Shown in pieces: positions 16,344-25,111 of a stretch of DNA of 38,148 bases (the first letter of the stretch is position 1; each line of letters begins with the position of its first letter). A program made the position numbers and the translations under genes. Under the pieces are notes generated by a model that had not been told where the DNA came from, ran no database searches, and was given only the letters and a program-made list of their open reading frames with translations. Source of the DNA: Gemmatimonadota bacterium (GTDB lineage: Bacteria > Gemmatimonadota > Gemmatimonadetes > Gemmatimonadales > Gemmatimonadaceae); NCBI GenBank assembly GCA_021324635.1, contig JAJPIS010000013.1, forward strand, positions 1 through 38,148, written 5' to 3'.

Positions 16344-18086
16344 TCACACGCGGAAGTCGGTGACTTTGGCCTGCACCCGCTGCTCGCCCTGCCACTCGTC
16401 GCGCTCGACCCGGAACACGACGTCCACCGGCCCACCCGACGCCAGCTCGCCGAGCCGGTGTCCGGCGCCCCAGGCCACCGCGTCGAGGTCCCCGCCGGCG
16501 GCGTGGCGAACGAGTCGGAGCTTCACGCCGTCCTGGGCGATCGCCCGCGGCGCGGTCGCCAGCCGCGCGCCCCGGACGAGGAGCGTCGGGGCGGGGTTAC
16601 CGACGCCGAACGGCTCGAAGTGGCGGAGCAGCCCCTCCAGCTCCGCCGTGACCTCGTCGATCGATACCTCGAGGTCGACGCGGACTTCGGGCACGAGATC
16701 CTCGGGGCGGAGCCGCTCCCGCGCCACGGCGTTGAACTGCGCCGCGAAGTCGGGCACGCGCTCGCGCGCGATCGTCACGCCGGCGGCCGCACGATGCCCG
16801 CCGTACCGCACCAGGGTCTCGGCGCAGCCGGCCAGTCCTGCATGGAGATCGAACGCGGGGATCGAGCGTCCGGATCCGCGGCCCTCGGCACCCGCGAGGG
16901 CGATCAGGACGGTCGGCCGACCGATCTCCTCCACGAGCCGCGACGCCACGATCCCGATCACACCCGGGTGCCAGCCCTCGTCGGCGAGCACGACGCCGTA
17001 CGTCTCGTCGAGGTCCACGTCGGCGAGCCGGCGCCGTACCTCCACGAGCGTGCCCCGGTCCAACTCCTGGCGGCGGCGGTTGAGCTCCTCCAGCTCCTGC
17101 GCGATTCGCCCGGCCTCGGCCTCATCGGTGGTCGTGAGCAGCTGCACGCCGCGCATCGCCCAGCCGATCCGTCCCACGGCATTGAGGCGCGGCGCGAGAA
17201 TGAATCCGGCCCGTCCCGCCGTGATCGGTCGGCCGTCCAGCCCCGCCGTCCGGACGAGCGCCCGAAGCCCGACGTTGGGCGACTGGGCGAGGAGCCGGAG
17301 TCCGTGCCGCACGAAGACGCGGTTCTCGCCGCGCAGCGGGGCGACGTCCGCGACGGTCGCGAGCGCGACCAGGTCGAGCTGGGCGAATACCGGCCCCTCG
17401 CTCGCGCCGAGCCGCCGTGCGATCGCGAGCGCCAACTTGAAGACGACGCCGGCGGCCGCGAGATCCTTGTCCGGATACCCGCACCCCGCCTGCCGCGGAT
17501 TGAGCACCGCCAGGCAGTCGGGCACGGGGCCACCCGGCAGGTGGTGATCGCTCAGGATCACGTCCACGCCGGCCGCGGTGAGCGCCGCGACCGCCGCATG
17601 GGCATTGGTGCCGCAGTCGGCGGTGACGACGACGCGCGCGCCGGCGGCGAGCGCCGCCCGAACACCGGCCTCCGACAGGTCGTACCCGTCCTCGATCCGA
17701 CGTGGCACGAAGGGCACCACCCGCCCCCCGAAGGTCCGCAGCGTCCGCGTCAGCAGTGCGGTCGACGCCATGCCATCGACGTCGTAGTCCCCGTGCACGA
17801 AGATCGTCTCGCCCCGCTCGACCGCGCACGCCAGACGCTCGGCGGCATCGGTCAGCCCGCGCAGCAGCGTGGGATCGTGCAACTGGTCGAATCGCGGCCG
17901 GAGGAACCGCTTCGCGGCATCGATGTCGCGATACCCCCGCGCGTGCAGCAGGTGGCAGACGGAGGCCGGCAGGTGGAGCGCCTCGGCGAGCGCGGCGATC
18001 CCCGCCCCGTCCGGCGAGCCCGGCAGGATCCAGCGGCAGGGCGCCCGGGGGCGGGCGCGGGGCGGCGTCTCCGTCTGGTTCACCAC
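16344..18086 (-). CDS. recJ: Single-stranded-DNA-specific 5'-3' exonuclease RecJ
   Basis: RecJ degrades single-stranded DNA 5'-3' in recombination and mismatch repair. The 580-residue product has the DHH phosphoesterase motifs HGDYDVDGM (98-106), VVVTADCGT and ILSDHHLPGG, the DHHA1 motif GSGRSIPAFDLHAGL with YGGHRAAAG, and the C-terminal OB-like domain ending in KVTDFRV. The frame opens at 18128, but GTG 18086 lies 2 bases after the upstream stop and avoids a long overlap; an adjacent GTG at 18083 is equally possible. Confidence 0.95.
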   Translation of the reverse strand: MVNQTETPPRARPRAPCRWILPGSPDGAGIAALAEALHLPASVCHLLHARGYRDIDAAKRFLRPRFDQLHDPTLLRGLTDAAERLACAVERGETIFVHGDYDVDGMASTALLTRTLRTFGGRVVPFVPRRIEDGYDLSEAGVRAALAAGARVVVTADCGTNAHAAVAALTAAGVDVILSDHHLPGGPVPDCLAVLNPRQAGCGYPDKDLAAAGVVFKLALAIARRLGASEGPVFAQLDLVALATVADVAPLRGENRVFVRHGLRLLAQSPNVGLRALVRTAGLDGRPITAGRAGFILAPRLNAVGRIGWAMRGVQLLTTTDEAEAGRIAQELEELNRRRQELDRGTLVEVRRRLADVDLDETYGVVLADEGWHPGVIGIVASRLVEEIGRPTVLIALAGAEGRGSGRSIPAFDLHAGLAGCAETLVRYGGHRAAAGVTIARERVPDFAAQFNAVARERLRPEDLVPEVRVDLEVSIDEVTAELEGLLRHFEPFGVGNPAPTLLVRGARLATAPRAIAQDGVKLRLVRHAAGGDLDAVAWGAGHRLGELASGGPVDVVFRVERDEWQGEQRVQAKVTDFRV

Positions 18087-18088
18087 GC

Positions 18089-18793
18089 TCAACTTACGGC
18101 GTACATGAGCACCCCGCACGTCTCGCACACTTCGATGCTCCCGCGCGCCGCCATCACGTTCCGGCGCTGGAGCGGCACGCTGGTGTCACAGTGACCGCAC
18201 GACGGGCCGCGGAGCGGGAAGACCGCGCCGCCCGTCCGGGCACTCCGGATCCGGTCGTACTTCTGGAGCAACGACCGCTCGATGCGCCGCGCCGAGCCCG
18301 CGCGCGCCTCCCGCCGGGTCGCCAGCTCGGCGTCGACCTCGCGCTGCGCCTCGGCGACCGCCTCGCGCTCGACCCGCTGCTGCTCCTCCAACTCCAAGAG
18401 CGCGCGCTCCTGCGCCTCGACCGCCCCGCGCAGCTCGGTCAGCCGGCGGGTGATGGCCTGGAGCGCGCTCTCCTCCTCGGCCAGCATCCGCCGCGCCTGC
18501 TCGACCTGCGCGACGGCGGCCGTCGCCTCCTTCATCCGCCGGACCGTGTCGAGCTGGGCGACGTTCCGCTCGTGGAGCTGCTTGTGCTGGGCGATGCGCG
18601 CCTGGAGCTCGCGCTGCGCCTTCTCCTCGGCCGCCACGAGCTCGTGCGCGCGCGCGAGCGCCTCCCCGGCCGCGCGGCGCGCCCGCTCCATCTCCCGGAG
18701 TCGGGGCTCGAGGCCCGCGCGCCGGGCCTCGATCTCACGGATTGCCAGATCCTCGCTCTGGAGCGCGAGTAACGCTTGCACATCAGGGTGCAC
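18089..18793 (-). CDS. Coiled-coil protein with C4 zinc ribbon (CT398-type)
   Basis: The 234-residue protein has a long charged coiled coil at about 5-170, then a C-terminal zinc ribbon with CGHC and CETC pairs separated by about 21 residues. The segment LLQKYDRIRSARTGGAVFPL is typical of this C4-type zinc ribbon family. Relatives are widespread next to DNA or RNA metabolism genes, and their function is poorly defined. An ideal AGGAGG lies 7 bases before the GTG start, the strongest ribosome site in the window, so it is probably well translated. It lies 58 bases after dnaG and 2 bases before recJ. Confidence 0.88.
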   Translation of the reverse strand: MHPDVQALLALQSEDLAIREIEARRAGLEPRLREMERARRAAGEALARAHELVAAEEKAQRELQARIAQHKQLHERNVAQLDTVRRMKEATAAVAQVEQARRMLAEEESALQAITRRLTELRGAVEAQERALLELEEQQRVEREAVAEAQREVDAELATRREARAGSARRIERSLLQKYDRIRSARTGGAVFPLRGPSCGHCDTSVPLQRRNVMAARGSIEVCETCGVLMYAVS

Positions 18794-18851
18794 CGTCGTT
18801 CCTCCTGACTGTCGCGACGTACTGTCGGTTCGATGCCCAAGCCCGCCGAGC

Positions 18852-20687
18852 CTACCGGCCGTTCTGCCGGTCCCGTCGAGCGTCCTTCATGATGTCGTAC
18901 TTCTTCGCCATGAGCGCGCGCTTCTCGTCCTCCGACGCGAGCGAGACGTGGCGGTCGATCTCCCGGCGCTGTTCCGCCAGGTCGTACTCCCGCAGTCGGG
19001 CGAGGCTGTCGTCGATCGCCCTCGCCGGGTCGGCCCCGGTCGGCCCCTCGGCCAGCATCGCCCCGAGCACCGCACCGGCGTCCGGCCCGAGGGCGGCCCG
19101 CAATTCGTCCGCCGTCGCGTCCGGCCGCCGGAGCACCGCGGCGAAGATCGCGTGCAACGTCGGCTCGTGAATGTCGTCCGGTCCGATGTGCTCGGCGACC
19201 CGCTCCAGCTCGGGCCGCGCCAGCACGACCCACCGAACGATCTCGCGCTCGGCCGCCGTCCGCCCCGAGCCCCGCCGCCCTGGCCGCGCGCGGGCGCCCG
19301 CACGGCGCGCCGGCGGCGGTCCACTCCCCCCGCCGACCACGCCCGACGTCACGGGCGGACGGACCGGCCCCGGTCGCGCCACCAGATCGTCATCGACCGC
19401 CTCGCCGCCCACCTCGCGCCAGAGCAGCGCCTTGGGGACTCCCGAGGCCTCACTCGCGCGGCTGACGTACAGGTCGCGGAGAATGGGGTCGGCCGCGGCG
19501 CGGATCGTCGGCAGCAGGTGATCGACCGCCCGCCGCTTGTGGTGCAGGTCCCGGAACCAGCGGGCCTGCTCCAGGATCTGGATCTTCCGCTCGAACACGT
19601 CCACCGCCGCGCGCAGCTGTGCCTCCAACTGCTCGCGGCCGTGCGTGCGCACGTAGGTGTCCGGATCCTCCCCGTCGGGCAACGTCACGACACGGACGGC
19701 CACGGTCCGCCTGAGCAGCTCGTCCGCCGAGCGGAAGGTCGCCCGCAGCCCGGCACGATCGCTGTCATAGATCAGGACGGCCTGGGTCGTGTATCGCGCG
19801 ATGAGCTCCGCCTGCTCCGCGGTGAGGGCGGTGCCGAGTGGGGCGACGACGGACTCGATCCCGGCGGCCATCAGCCGGACGACGTCGAAGTAGCCCTCGA
19901 CGACGATGAGACGCTCGTCGCGACGGATGGCGAACTTCGCCCAGTTCAGCCCGTAGAGGAGTCGCCGCTTGGCGAAGATGCTGGACTCGGGAGAATTGAC
20001 GTACTTGACGTCGCCCGGGCCGAGCAGGCGGCCGCCGAAGCCGACCGTGTGACCGGTACCGTCGAAGATCGGGAAGATCAGCCGCCCGCGGAAGCGTGGC
20101 CGCGGCTCGCGACCTTCCTCGGGCTGTGAGAGCAGGCCGGCCTCGATCTGCCGTTGATCGTCGAAGCCGAGTGTCTGGAGATGGCTGCGGGTGAGGCCGA
20201 TCGCCGACGGCGCATACCCGATGCCGAACCGGTCGGCCGTCGCACGGTCGACGCCGCGCGACGCCAGATACTCGCGCGCGACCTGCCCTCCCTCGTCGTC
20301 CCACAGCATGTGCCGGAAATAGTCGGCCGCGGTCGCCGTCACCTCCCACAGCCGCTCACGCGGATCCGGCCCCGCGCGGTGCGACTCGACCGATGGAACG
20401 TCGATGCCCGACCGCTCGGCGACGAGACGCACCGCCGACGGCCAGTCCATCCCCAGCCGCTTCGAGAGGAAGGTGAAGACATCGCCCCCCGCATGGCACA
20501 CGAAGCAGTAGTACATGCGCTTCTTCGGGGAGACCGAGAAGTTCTGGTGGGTGCCCTGATGGAACGGGCACGGGCCCCGGTAGTCGGAGCCGACGCGTTT
20601 GAGCGGCACGTGCTCCCCGATGATCTGGACGATGTCGGCCTCGTCGCGGACGCGCTCCACCACCTCGTCCGGGATCACGTCCGCCAC
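18852..20687 (-). CDS. dnaG: DNA primase
   Basis: DnaG makes RNA primers at the fork. The 611-residue protein has the CHC2 zinc finger (Cys40, His43, Cys61, Cys64), the RNA polymerase core with TOPRIM residues Glu265 in VVEGYFDVV and Asp309/Asp311 in YDSDRAG, and a C-terminal helicase-binding domain. A Gly/Pro/Arg-rich hinge of roughly 40 residues (about 420-460) separates core and C-terminus. GTG 20687 begins at once after GAGG, which is too close; GTG 20678 has it 9 bases away and may be the true start, 3 residues shorter. It follows mutS2 by 22 bases. rpoD does not follow, unlike the classical macromolecular synthesis operon. Confidence 0.96.
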   Translation of the reverse strand: MADVIPDEVVERVRDEADIVQIIGEHVPLKRVGSDYRGPCPFHQGTHQNFSVSPKKRMYYCFVCHAGGDVFTFLSKRLGMDWPSAVRLVAERSGIDVPSVESHRAGPDPRERLWEVTATAADYFRHMLWDDEGGQVAREYLASRGVDRATADRFGIGYAPSAIGLTRSHLQTLGFDDQRQIEAGLLSQPEEGREPRPRFRGRLIFPIFDGTGHTVGFGGRLLGPGDVKYVNSPESSIFAKRRLLYGLNWAKFAIRRDERLIVVEGYFDVVRLMAAGIESVVAPLGTALTAEQAELIARYTTQAVLIYDSDRAGLRATFRSADELLRRTVAVRVVTLPDGEDPDTYVRTHGREQLEAQLRAAVDVFERKIQILEQARWFRDLHHKRRAVDHLLPTIRAAADPILRDLYVSRASEASGVPKALLWREVGGEAVDDDLVARPGPVRPPVTSGVVGGGSGPPPARRAGARARPGRRGSGRTAAEREIVRWVVLARPELERVAEHIGPDDIHEPTLHAIFAAVLRRPDATADELRAALGPDAGAVLGAMLAEGPTGADPARAIDDSLARLREYDLAEQRREIDRHVSLASEDEKRALMAKKYDIMKDARRDRQNGR

Positions 20688-20709
20688 CCTCGCGCCGATG
20701 CCAGCGACA

Positions 20710-23160
20710 TCAGGCCAGCTCCGCGATCGTCACGCCGGCACCGCCCTCGTTCCAGGCCCCGAGCCGCATCCCGCGGACCCGGGCGTCCTTCCGCAGCATC
20801 TCGCCCACGCGCTCCCGCAGGGCTCCCGTGCCCTTGCCGTGAATGATCCGCAGCTCCGGCAGGTCCGCTCGCACGGCGGCGTCGATCGCCTGGAGCACGA
20901 TCTCGTCCACCTCGGCGGCGCGATGACCCCTGAGGTCGATCTCCCGCGGCACCGGCACGTCCGGCAGGTCGGGCACGATGGGGATGACCTCGGCCGGCGC
21001 CGCCTGGGCCGAGCGACGGAGCGTTCCCGCGGGTACACGCATCTTCACGGCGCCGACGGCCACGACCGCGTCGTCGTCCCGGACATCGAGGAGCCGCCCC
21101 ACCCGTCCGCCGAGGGTCGGCACCTCCACCAGCTCCCCGACCGCGATCGCCCCCGTCGCCCCCGTCCCCCCGGTCGCCTCGGTCCTCGCCGGAGCGGCGG
21201 CGTCCGGCGCCTCGGCCGACGCGCCGGCCGGCGCGTCGGCCGGCGGCGCATCGAGCGCATTGAGCGCCGCACCCTGCTCGGCCGCGAGCTGCTCGACACG
21301 TTGGCGCGCCCGGCGCGCCCCCTCCGCGCGCTCGGCGCCGGACGCCGCCGCAGACGCCGCCGCACGCAGCTCCCGCACCGTCTGCTCGACCTGGGCCCGG
21401 GCGTTCAACAGGTACCGGCGGGCCTCCTGGCGCGACCGTCGCTCCACCTCGCGCTCGCGCTCCCGCACCGCGTGCTCGCGCGCCTCGACGCGCGCCGCCC
21501 GCTCGGCCGCACCCGACGCCGCGTCGGCGGCCGCGGTCTCACGGGCCGCGAGCGCCGCGTCGCGCCGCTCGAGGTCGGCGAGCAGCGCCTCGACCTTCCG
21601 CTCCGAGCGCGGTACGCGGGCCTCCGCCCGCTCGAGCACCTGTGCGGGGAAGGCCAGGCGTCGCGCGATGCTCAGCCCGTAGGAGCGCCCGGGGACGCCC
21701 TTGACGAGCCGGTAGGTGGGCGCGAGCTGGTCGGCATCGAACTGGAGCGAGGCGTTCACGACGCCCGGAAGCTCCGTCGCCAGCTCCTTGAGCGCGCCCA
21801 GGTGGGTCGTCGCGAGCGTCAGGGCCCCCCGGCCGGTGAGGGCCTCGAGCACCGCCCCGCCGAGTGCCGCTCCCTCGACCGGATCGGTCCCGGAACCGAG
21901 CTCGTCGATCAACACGAGGGATGAAGATGTCGCCCGCGTCAGGATGTCGCCCAGATGTCGCACGTGGGCGCTGAAGGTCGACAGGCTGGCCTGGATCGAC
22001 TGCTCATCCCCGATGTCGGCGAAGACCTCGTCGAACACCGCGACCCGGCTGCCGGGCCCGACCGGCGCCGGGATCCCGCACTGGACGAGCACGGAGAGCA
22101 GGGCGACCGATTTCAGCAGGACCGTCTTGCCGCCCGTGTTGGGGCCGGTGACCAGCAGCGTGCGTTCCTCCGCCGACATCGCCAGGTCGAATGGCACGAC
22201 CGGGATGCCCTGCGCCAGGAGCAGCGGATGCCGCCCGTCCCGAATCGCGAACCCCTCGGCCGGTGCGCCGAGGTCGGGCGTCGTGCAGCCGAAGTCGTCG
22301 GCGAACCGCGCGCGGGCATGGAGCGTGTCGAGCTCCACGAGCGCGCCGAGCGCCTCGACGAGCGCGGGTTGGAGGGGGCGCAGCGCCTCCGTCAGCTCGC
22401 CGAGGATGCGGTCGACCTCCCGCCGTTCCTCGGCCTCGAGTTCCCGGATCCGATTTCCGGCCTCGACGGCCGCCGGCGGCTCGACGAAGAGGGTGGCGCC
22501 GGTCGCCGACGTGTCGTGCACGATGCCTCCGACCGTCCCTCGGGCCTCGCGCCGGACGGGGATCACGTATCGGCCGTTCCGCACCGTTACGGATGCATCG
22601 GGGACCTGCTGATGGGACTCGAGCGTTCCGATGATGCGCTCGAGCAGCGCGACCAGCTCGCCCTCGGCCCCGCGGAGCTCCCGGCGCAGGCGGCGCAGGA
22701 GTGGTGAGGCGTCGTCGCGCACGGCCCCGTCGTCGGCGACCGCGCGCTCGATCGCGGCTTCGCGATCACGCGCCTCGACGAGCCGGTCGACGACATCGAC
22801 CAGGAGAGCTCGGGCCATCGGCAGCCGCCGCGCGTCGCGCAGCGCGTCGCGCGTGCGACGGCTCGATGCCAGGAGGGCCGCCGCCCCCCGGAGCTCATCG
22901 CCGCTCAGGCGCGTGCCCGCGAGCCGAAGCCGCGCGAGCGGCGCACGCAGGTCGGGGAGCGGCTCCGGACGCCAGGCGCGCTCCGGGCCACCGAGCGATC
23001 GCACCGCCTCGACCCGCGCCAGGGCGCGCGCGATCGCCTCGGTCGAGGTGGTCGGCGTCAGCGCGTGGATCTCGTCGGCGCCAAGCGAGGACGTGGCGCG
23101 ATCCGCGACGAGCGCGAGCGCCCGGGGAAGCTCCAGGACGCCGAGCGCGTGCGGGTTCAT
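20710..23160 (-). CDS. mutS2: MutS2 family protein (endonuclease / ribosome-rescue ATPase)
   Basis: The 816-residue protein has the MutS2 layout: no mismatch-recognition domain, a clamp/lever core, an ATPase with Walker A GPNTGGKT and Walker B LVLIDELGSGTDP, THLGALKELA, an Arg/Glu/Ala coiled coil, and a C-terminal Smr nuclease domain with EIDLRGHRA and IIHGKGTGALRE. MutS2 has been tied to suppression of recombination and, in Bacillus, to splitting collided ribosomes. A low-complexity Ala/Pro/Thr linker of about 35 residues precedes the KOW-like part and Smr. GGAG lies 5 bases before the ATG. Its place beside yqeY and rpsU is compatible with either role. Confidence 0.96.
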   Translation of the reverse strand: MNPHALGVLELPRALALVADRATSSLGADEIHALTPTTSTEAIARALARVEAVRSLGGPERAWRPEPLPDLRAPLARLRLAGTRLSGDELRGAAALLASSRRTRDALRDARRLPMARALLVDVVDRLVEARDREAAIERAVADDGAVRDDASPLLRRLRRELRGAEGELVALLERIIGTLESHQQVPDASVTVRNGRYVIPVRREARGTVGGIVHDTSATGATLFVEPPAAVEAGNRIRELEAEERREVDRILGELTEALRPLQPALVEALGALVELDTLHARARFADDFGCTTPDLGAPAEGFAIRDGRHPLLLAQGIPVVPFDLAMSAEERTLLVTGPNTGGKTVLLKSVALLSVLVQCGIPAPVGPGSRVAVFDEVFADIGDEQSIQASLSTFSAHVRHLGDILTRATSSSLVLIDELGSGTDPVEGAALGGAVLEALTGRGALTLATTHLGALKELATELPGVVNASLQFDADQLAPTYRLVKGVPGRSYGLSIARRLAFPAQVLERAEARVPRSERKVEALLADLERRDAALAARETAAADAASGAAERAARVEAREHAVREREREVERRSRQEARRYLLNARAQVEQTVRELRAAASAAASGAERAEGARRARQRVEQLAAEQGAALNALDAPPADAPAGASAEAPDAAAPARTEATGGTGATGAIAVGELVEVPTLGGRVGRLLDVRDDDAVVAVGAVKMRVPAGTLRRSAQAAPAEVIPIVPDLPDVPVPREIDLRGHRAAEVDEIVLQAIDAAVRADLPELRIIHGKGTGALRERVGEMLRKDARVRGMRLGAWNEGGAGVTIAELA

Positions 23161-23179
23161 GTCCGCTCCGCGCGCACCG

Positions 23180-23623
23180 TCACCCTCGGGCGCTGAGCTC
23201 CTCGCGCACGATCGCGCTCACAGTGGCGCCGTCCGCCTGCCCCTTGAACGCCGGGAGGACCTTGCCCATGACCGCGCCGAGCGTCGTGGCGCCGTCCGCG
23301 ATCGCGGATCGGACGGCAGCCCGGATGGTGTCCGGCGAGGCGCCGGCCGGGAGGTACTGCTCCAGTCGCTGGACCTCGGCACGTTCCTTGTCGGCGAGAT
23401 CGGCGCGCTTCCCGCGCTCGTATGCCTCGACCGATTCCCGCCGGCGCTTGATACCGCGGCGGAGCACCTCGATCACGTCGGCGTCGGTGGGATCACGCAT
23501 CAACTCGATGCGTCGGTTCTTGATGTCGGCGAGGATAGTGCCGAGGAGGAGCGTTGCCGGCTTGTCCTGCGCCTTGCGCGCGATCACGAGGTCCTCCTGC
23601 AACCGCGCGAGCAGAGCCGTCAT
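23180..23623 (-). CDS. GatB/YqeY domain protein
   Basis: The 147-residue protein matches YqeY: an N-terminal helical part (LQEDLVIARKAQDKPATLLLGTILADIKN) and a tail domain related to the tRNA-binding end of GatB (LEQYLPAGASPDTIRAAV, LGAVMGKVLPAFKGQADG). A link to amidated tRNA or tRNA quality control is assumed from the GatB resemblance; the biochemical role is not settled. The ATG follows the rpsU TAG with no base between, and GGAG lies inside rpsU about 13 bases upstream. Confidence 0.92.
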   Translation of the reverse strand: MTALLARLQEDLVIARKAQDKPATLLLGTILADIKNRRIELMRDPTDADVIEVLRRGIKRRRESVEAYERGKRADLADKERAEVQRLEQYLPAGASPDTIRAAVRSAIADGATTLGAVMGKVLPAFKGQADGATVSAIVREELSARG

Positions 23624-23812
23624 CTATGCGTGCCGGCTCCGGCGATTCTTGCGCATCGCGGCGTTCATCTTCCGCTTGCGGCGCTCGCTCGGCTTCTCGT
23701 AGTGCCGATGCTTGCGCAAGTCGGAGAGGATGCCCGCCTTCTCGCACTTCTTCTTGAAGCGCTTCAACGCGCGCTCGAAATTCTCGTCGTCGTGGATGAT
23801 GACTTCAGACAA
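23624..23812 (-). CDS. rpsU: 30S ribosomal protein S21
   Basis: S21 lies near the 30S platform and aids initiation. The 62-residue product reads [46 protein letters not shown] and a basic tail, a textbook S21. The conserved N-terminus begins exactly at TTG 23812; no ATG is available, so a ribosomal protein with a UUG start is likely. A GGGGGCGG stretch precedes it by 5 bases. A good promoter lies about 70 bases upstream. It begins the rpsU-yqeY-mutS2-dnaG run. Confidence 0.95.
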   Translation of the reverse strand: MSEVIIHDDENFERALKRFKKKCEKAGILSDLRKHRHYEKPSERRKRKMNAAMRKNRRSRHA

Positions 23813-23879
23813 ACGTGCCGCCCCCGGAGATGATTGGAGCGCCCGCCCGCGCGAGCGCCGTGAGCCGTGTAAGCCCAAG

Positions 23880-23909
23880 AAATTAGGACGTTTACGCGTG
23901 CGCTGTCAA
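23880..23909 (-). promoter_or_regulatory. Sigma-70-type promoter of rpsU
   Basis: On the minus strand a perfect TTGACA (23909-23904) is followed by 18 bases and TAATTT (23885-23880). Transcription would begin near 23873, giving a 5' leader of about 60 bases before the rpsU TTG. It is the best -35 box I found in the window and lies in a local AT-rich patch between divergent genes. Confidence 0.65.
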
Positions 23910-23923
23910 GCGCGCGGCGGGTA

Positions 23924-23929
23924 TATATT
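23924..23929 (+). promoter_or_regulatory. Candidate -10 box of the phosphoesterase gene, leaderless geometry
   Basis: TATATT, within the AT run gtatatattg, ends 5 bases before the ATG at 23935. Transcription would begin on the start codon, so the mRNA would lack a leader. No good -35 is seen; the upstream bases overlap the rpsU -35 on the other strand, so the two promoters could compete. Confidence 0.55.
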
Positions 23930-23934
23930 GCGAC

Positions 23935-24759
23935 ATGCGGCTCGACGCTTCCCGGACGTTCACGCGGCGCGAGTTCGTCGCCGCGGCGGCCGGCGTCGCC
24001 GGGCTGTCCGTGTACGGGACCTCCTCCAACCTGCTGGACGTCTCCTCCCCGGTGCTCGCCCGGCCCGGCAACCGGCGCGTGCGAGTGGCCCTGTTGACCG
24101 ATATGCACGGGCCGCACAACTACGTCGACCAGGATGAGCTCGTGCGAGCCGTCAGCGCCTTCCGGCCCCACCTGGTCTGCATCTGCGGCGATGCGGTCGA
24201 CACACGAGGGGACGAGCCCCTGGTCGCGCGCTATGCGGCGCTGCCGGCCCTGCTCGGGAAGTTCGCGACGCTGGGGAACTGGGAGTATCAGGGGGAATGC
24301 GACCTGGGCCGCCTGCGCCGGGAGTACGAGCGCGCGGGGGTACGCCTCCTGATCAACGAGCGGCTCCGCCTCGAGGCCCCGGATGGCCCCATCGACCTGG
24401 TGGGACTCGACGACTGGCGGGCGGGGACGCCGGACTACAGCCAGGTCGCCGGGATCCCGGCCGCGGCGCCGGATGCACCGCGACCGATCGTGATGTCCCA
24501 CTGCCCCGTGGGCTTCGACATCGTCTCGACGATCGCGAAGCGGCCCACGGCCGTGCTCTCGGGGCACACCCACGGCGGTCAGATCGCCCCGTTCGGGGTG
24601 GCCCTCGTCCTCCCGGAAGGGAGCGGCCGCTACGTCAGGGGCAGCTACGCCAGCGCCGACCGGCGGCACGCCCTGTATGTGAGCCGCGGGATGGGGAACT
24701 CCGGCCCGCCGTTTCGCATCGGATCGCGCCCGGAGCTGGCGCTGCTGACGATCGCGTAG
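23935..24759 (+). CDS. Tat-exported metallophosphoesterase (YkuE/YaeI-like)
   Basis: The 274-residue protein begins with a twin-arginine signal: TFTRREFV (Arg11-Arg12) followed by a hydrophobic stretch to about residue 27. The calcineurin-like fold is shown by LTDMHG (Asp56, His58), CGDAVD (Asp86), LGNWEY (Asn115), MSHCP (His189) and SGHTHGGQ (His211, His213). The usual GNHE/GNHD motif is GNWE here, so the His that normally assists the leaving group is replaced by Trp116. YkuE-like enzymes act on cell-surface or lipid phosphates after export; the substrate here is unknown. It is convergent with the HIT gene, 4 bases between stops, and divergent from rpsU. Confidence 0.9.
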   Translation: MRLDASRTFTRREFVAAAAGVAGLSVYGTSSNLLDVSSPVLARPGNRRVRVALLTDMHGPHNYVDQDELVRAVSAFRPHLVCICGDAVDTRGDEPLVARYAALPALLGKFATLGNWEYQGECDLGRLRREYERAGVRLLINERLRLEAPDGPIDLVGLDDWRAGTPDYSQVAGIPAAAPDAPRPIVMSHCPVGFDIVSTIAKRPTAVLSGHTHGGQIAPFGVALVLPEGSGRYVRGSYASADRRHALYVSRGMGNSGPPFRIGSRPELALLTIA

Positions 24760-24763
24760 CCGC

Positions 24764-25111
24764 TCACCCCGGCGGCCAGTGGAAGCGTCGGCCCGCCAGC
24801 AGGTGCAGGTGAATGTGAAACACCGTTTGCCCGCCGTCGGCGTTCGTGTTGATCACGGTCCGATAGCCGCGTCCGTCGTAGCCCTCGCGAGCGGCGACCG
24901 CCGCTGCCGCCGTGGCGAGCCGTCCGACGAGGATCGGGTCGCGCACGTCGTTGAGGGTGGGGACGTGGTCGCGCGGCACGAAGACGACGTGATAGGGGGC
25001 CTGGGGATCGATGTCGCGGAACGCGACGACATCGTCGTCCTCATAGACGACCGTGGCCGCGACCTCCCCGCGCACGATCCGGCAGAACAGACATGCCTCA
25101 TCGGTTGCCAC
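24764..25111 (-). CDS. HIT family nucleotide hydrolase
   Basis: The 115-residue protein has the histidine-triad active site FHIHLHLLAG (His-x-His-x-His) near the C-terminus, and the N-terminal CLFCRIVRGEV of the HinT branch. HinT-type enzymes hydrolyse AMP-lysine and related phosphoramidates. PYHVVFVPRDHVPTLNDV is also family-typical. The frame continues upstream inside rsmE, but GTG 25111 gives the family N-terminus and has GGAGG 5 bases before it. It overlaps the rsmE 3' end by 14 bases. Confidence 0.94.
   Translation of the reverse strand: MATDEACLFCRIVRGEVAATVVYEDDDVVAFRDIDPQAPYHVVFVPRDHVPTLNDVRDPILVGRLATAAAAVAAREGYDGRGYRTVINTNADGGQTVFHIHLHLLAGRRFHWPPG

Noticed and set aside
18807-18840. 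Possible tRNA T-arm (ggttcga) before the dnaG stop
   Set aside because: The flanking bases cannot form the 5-bp T stem and no acceptor or anticodon arm is found.
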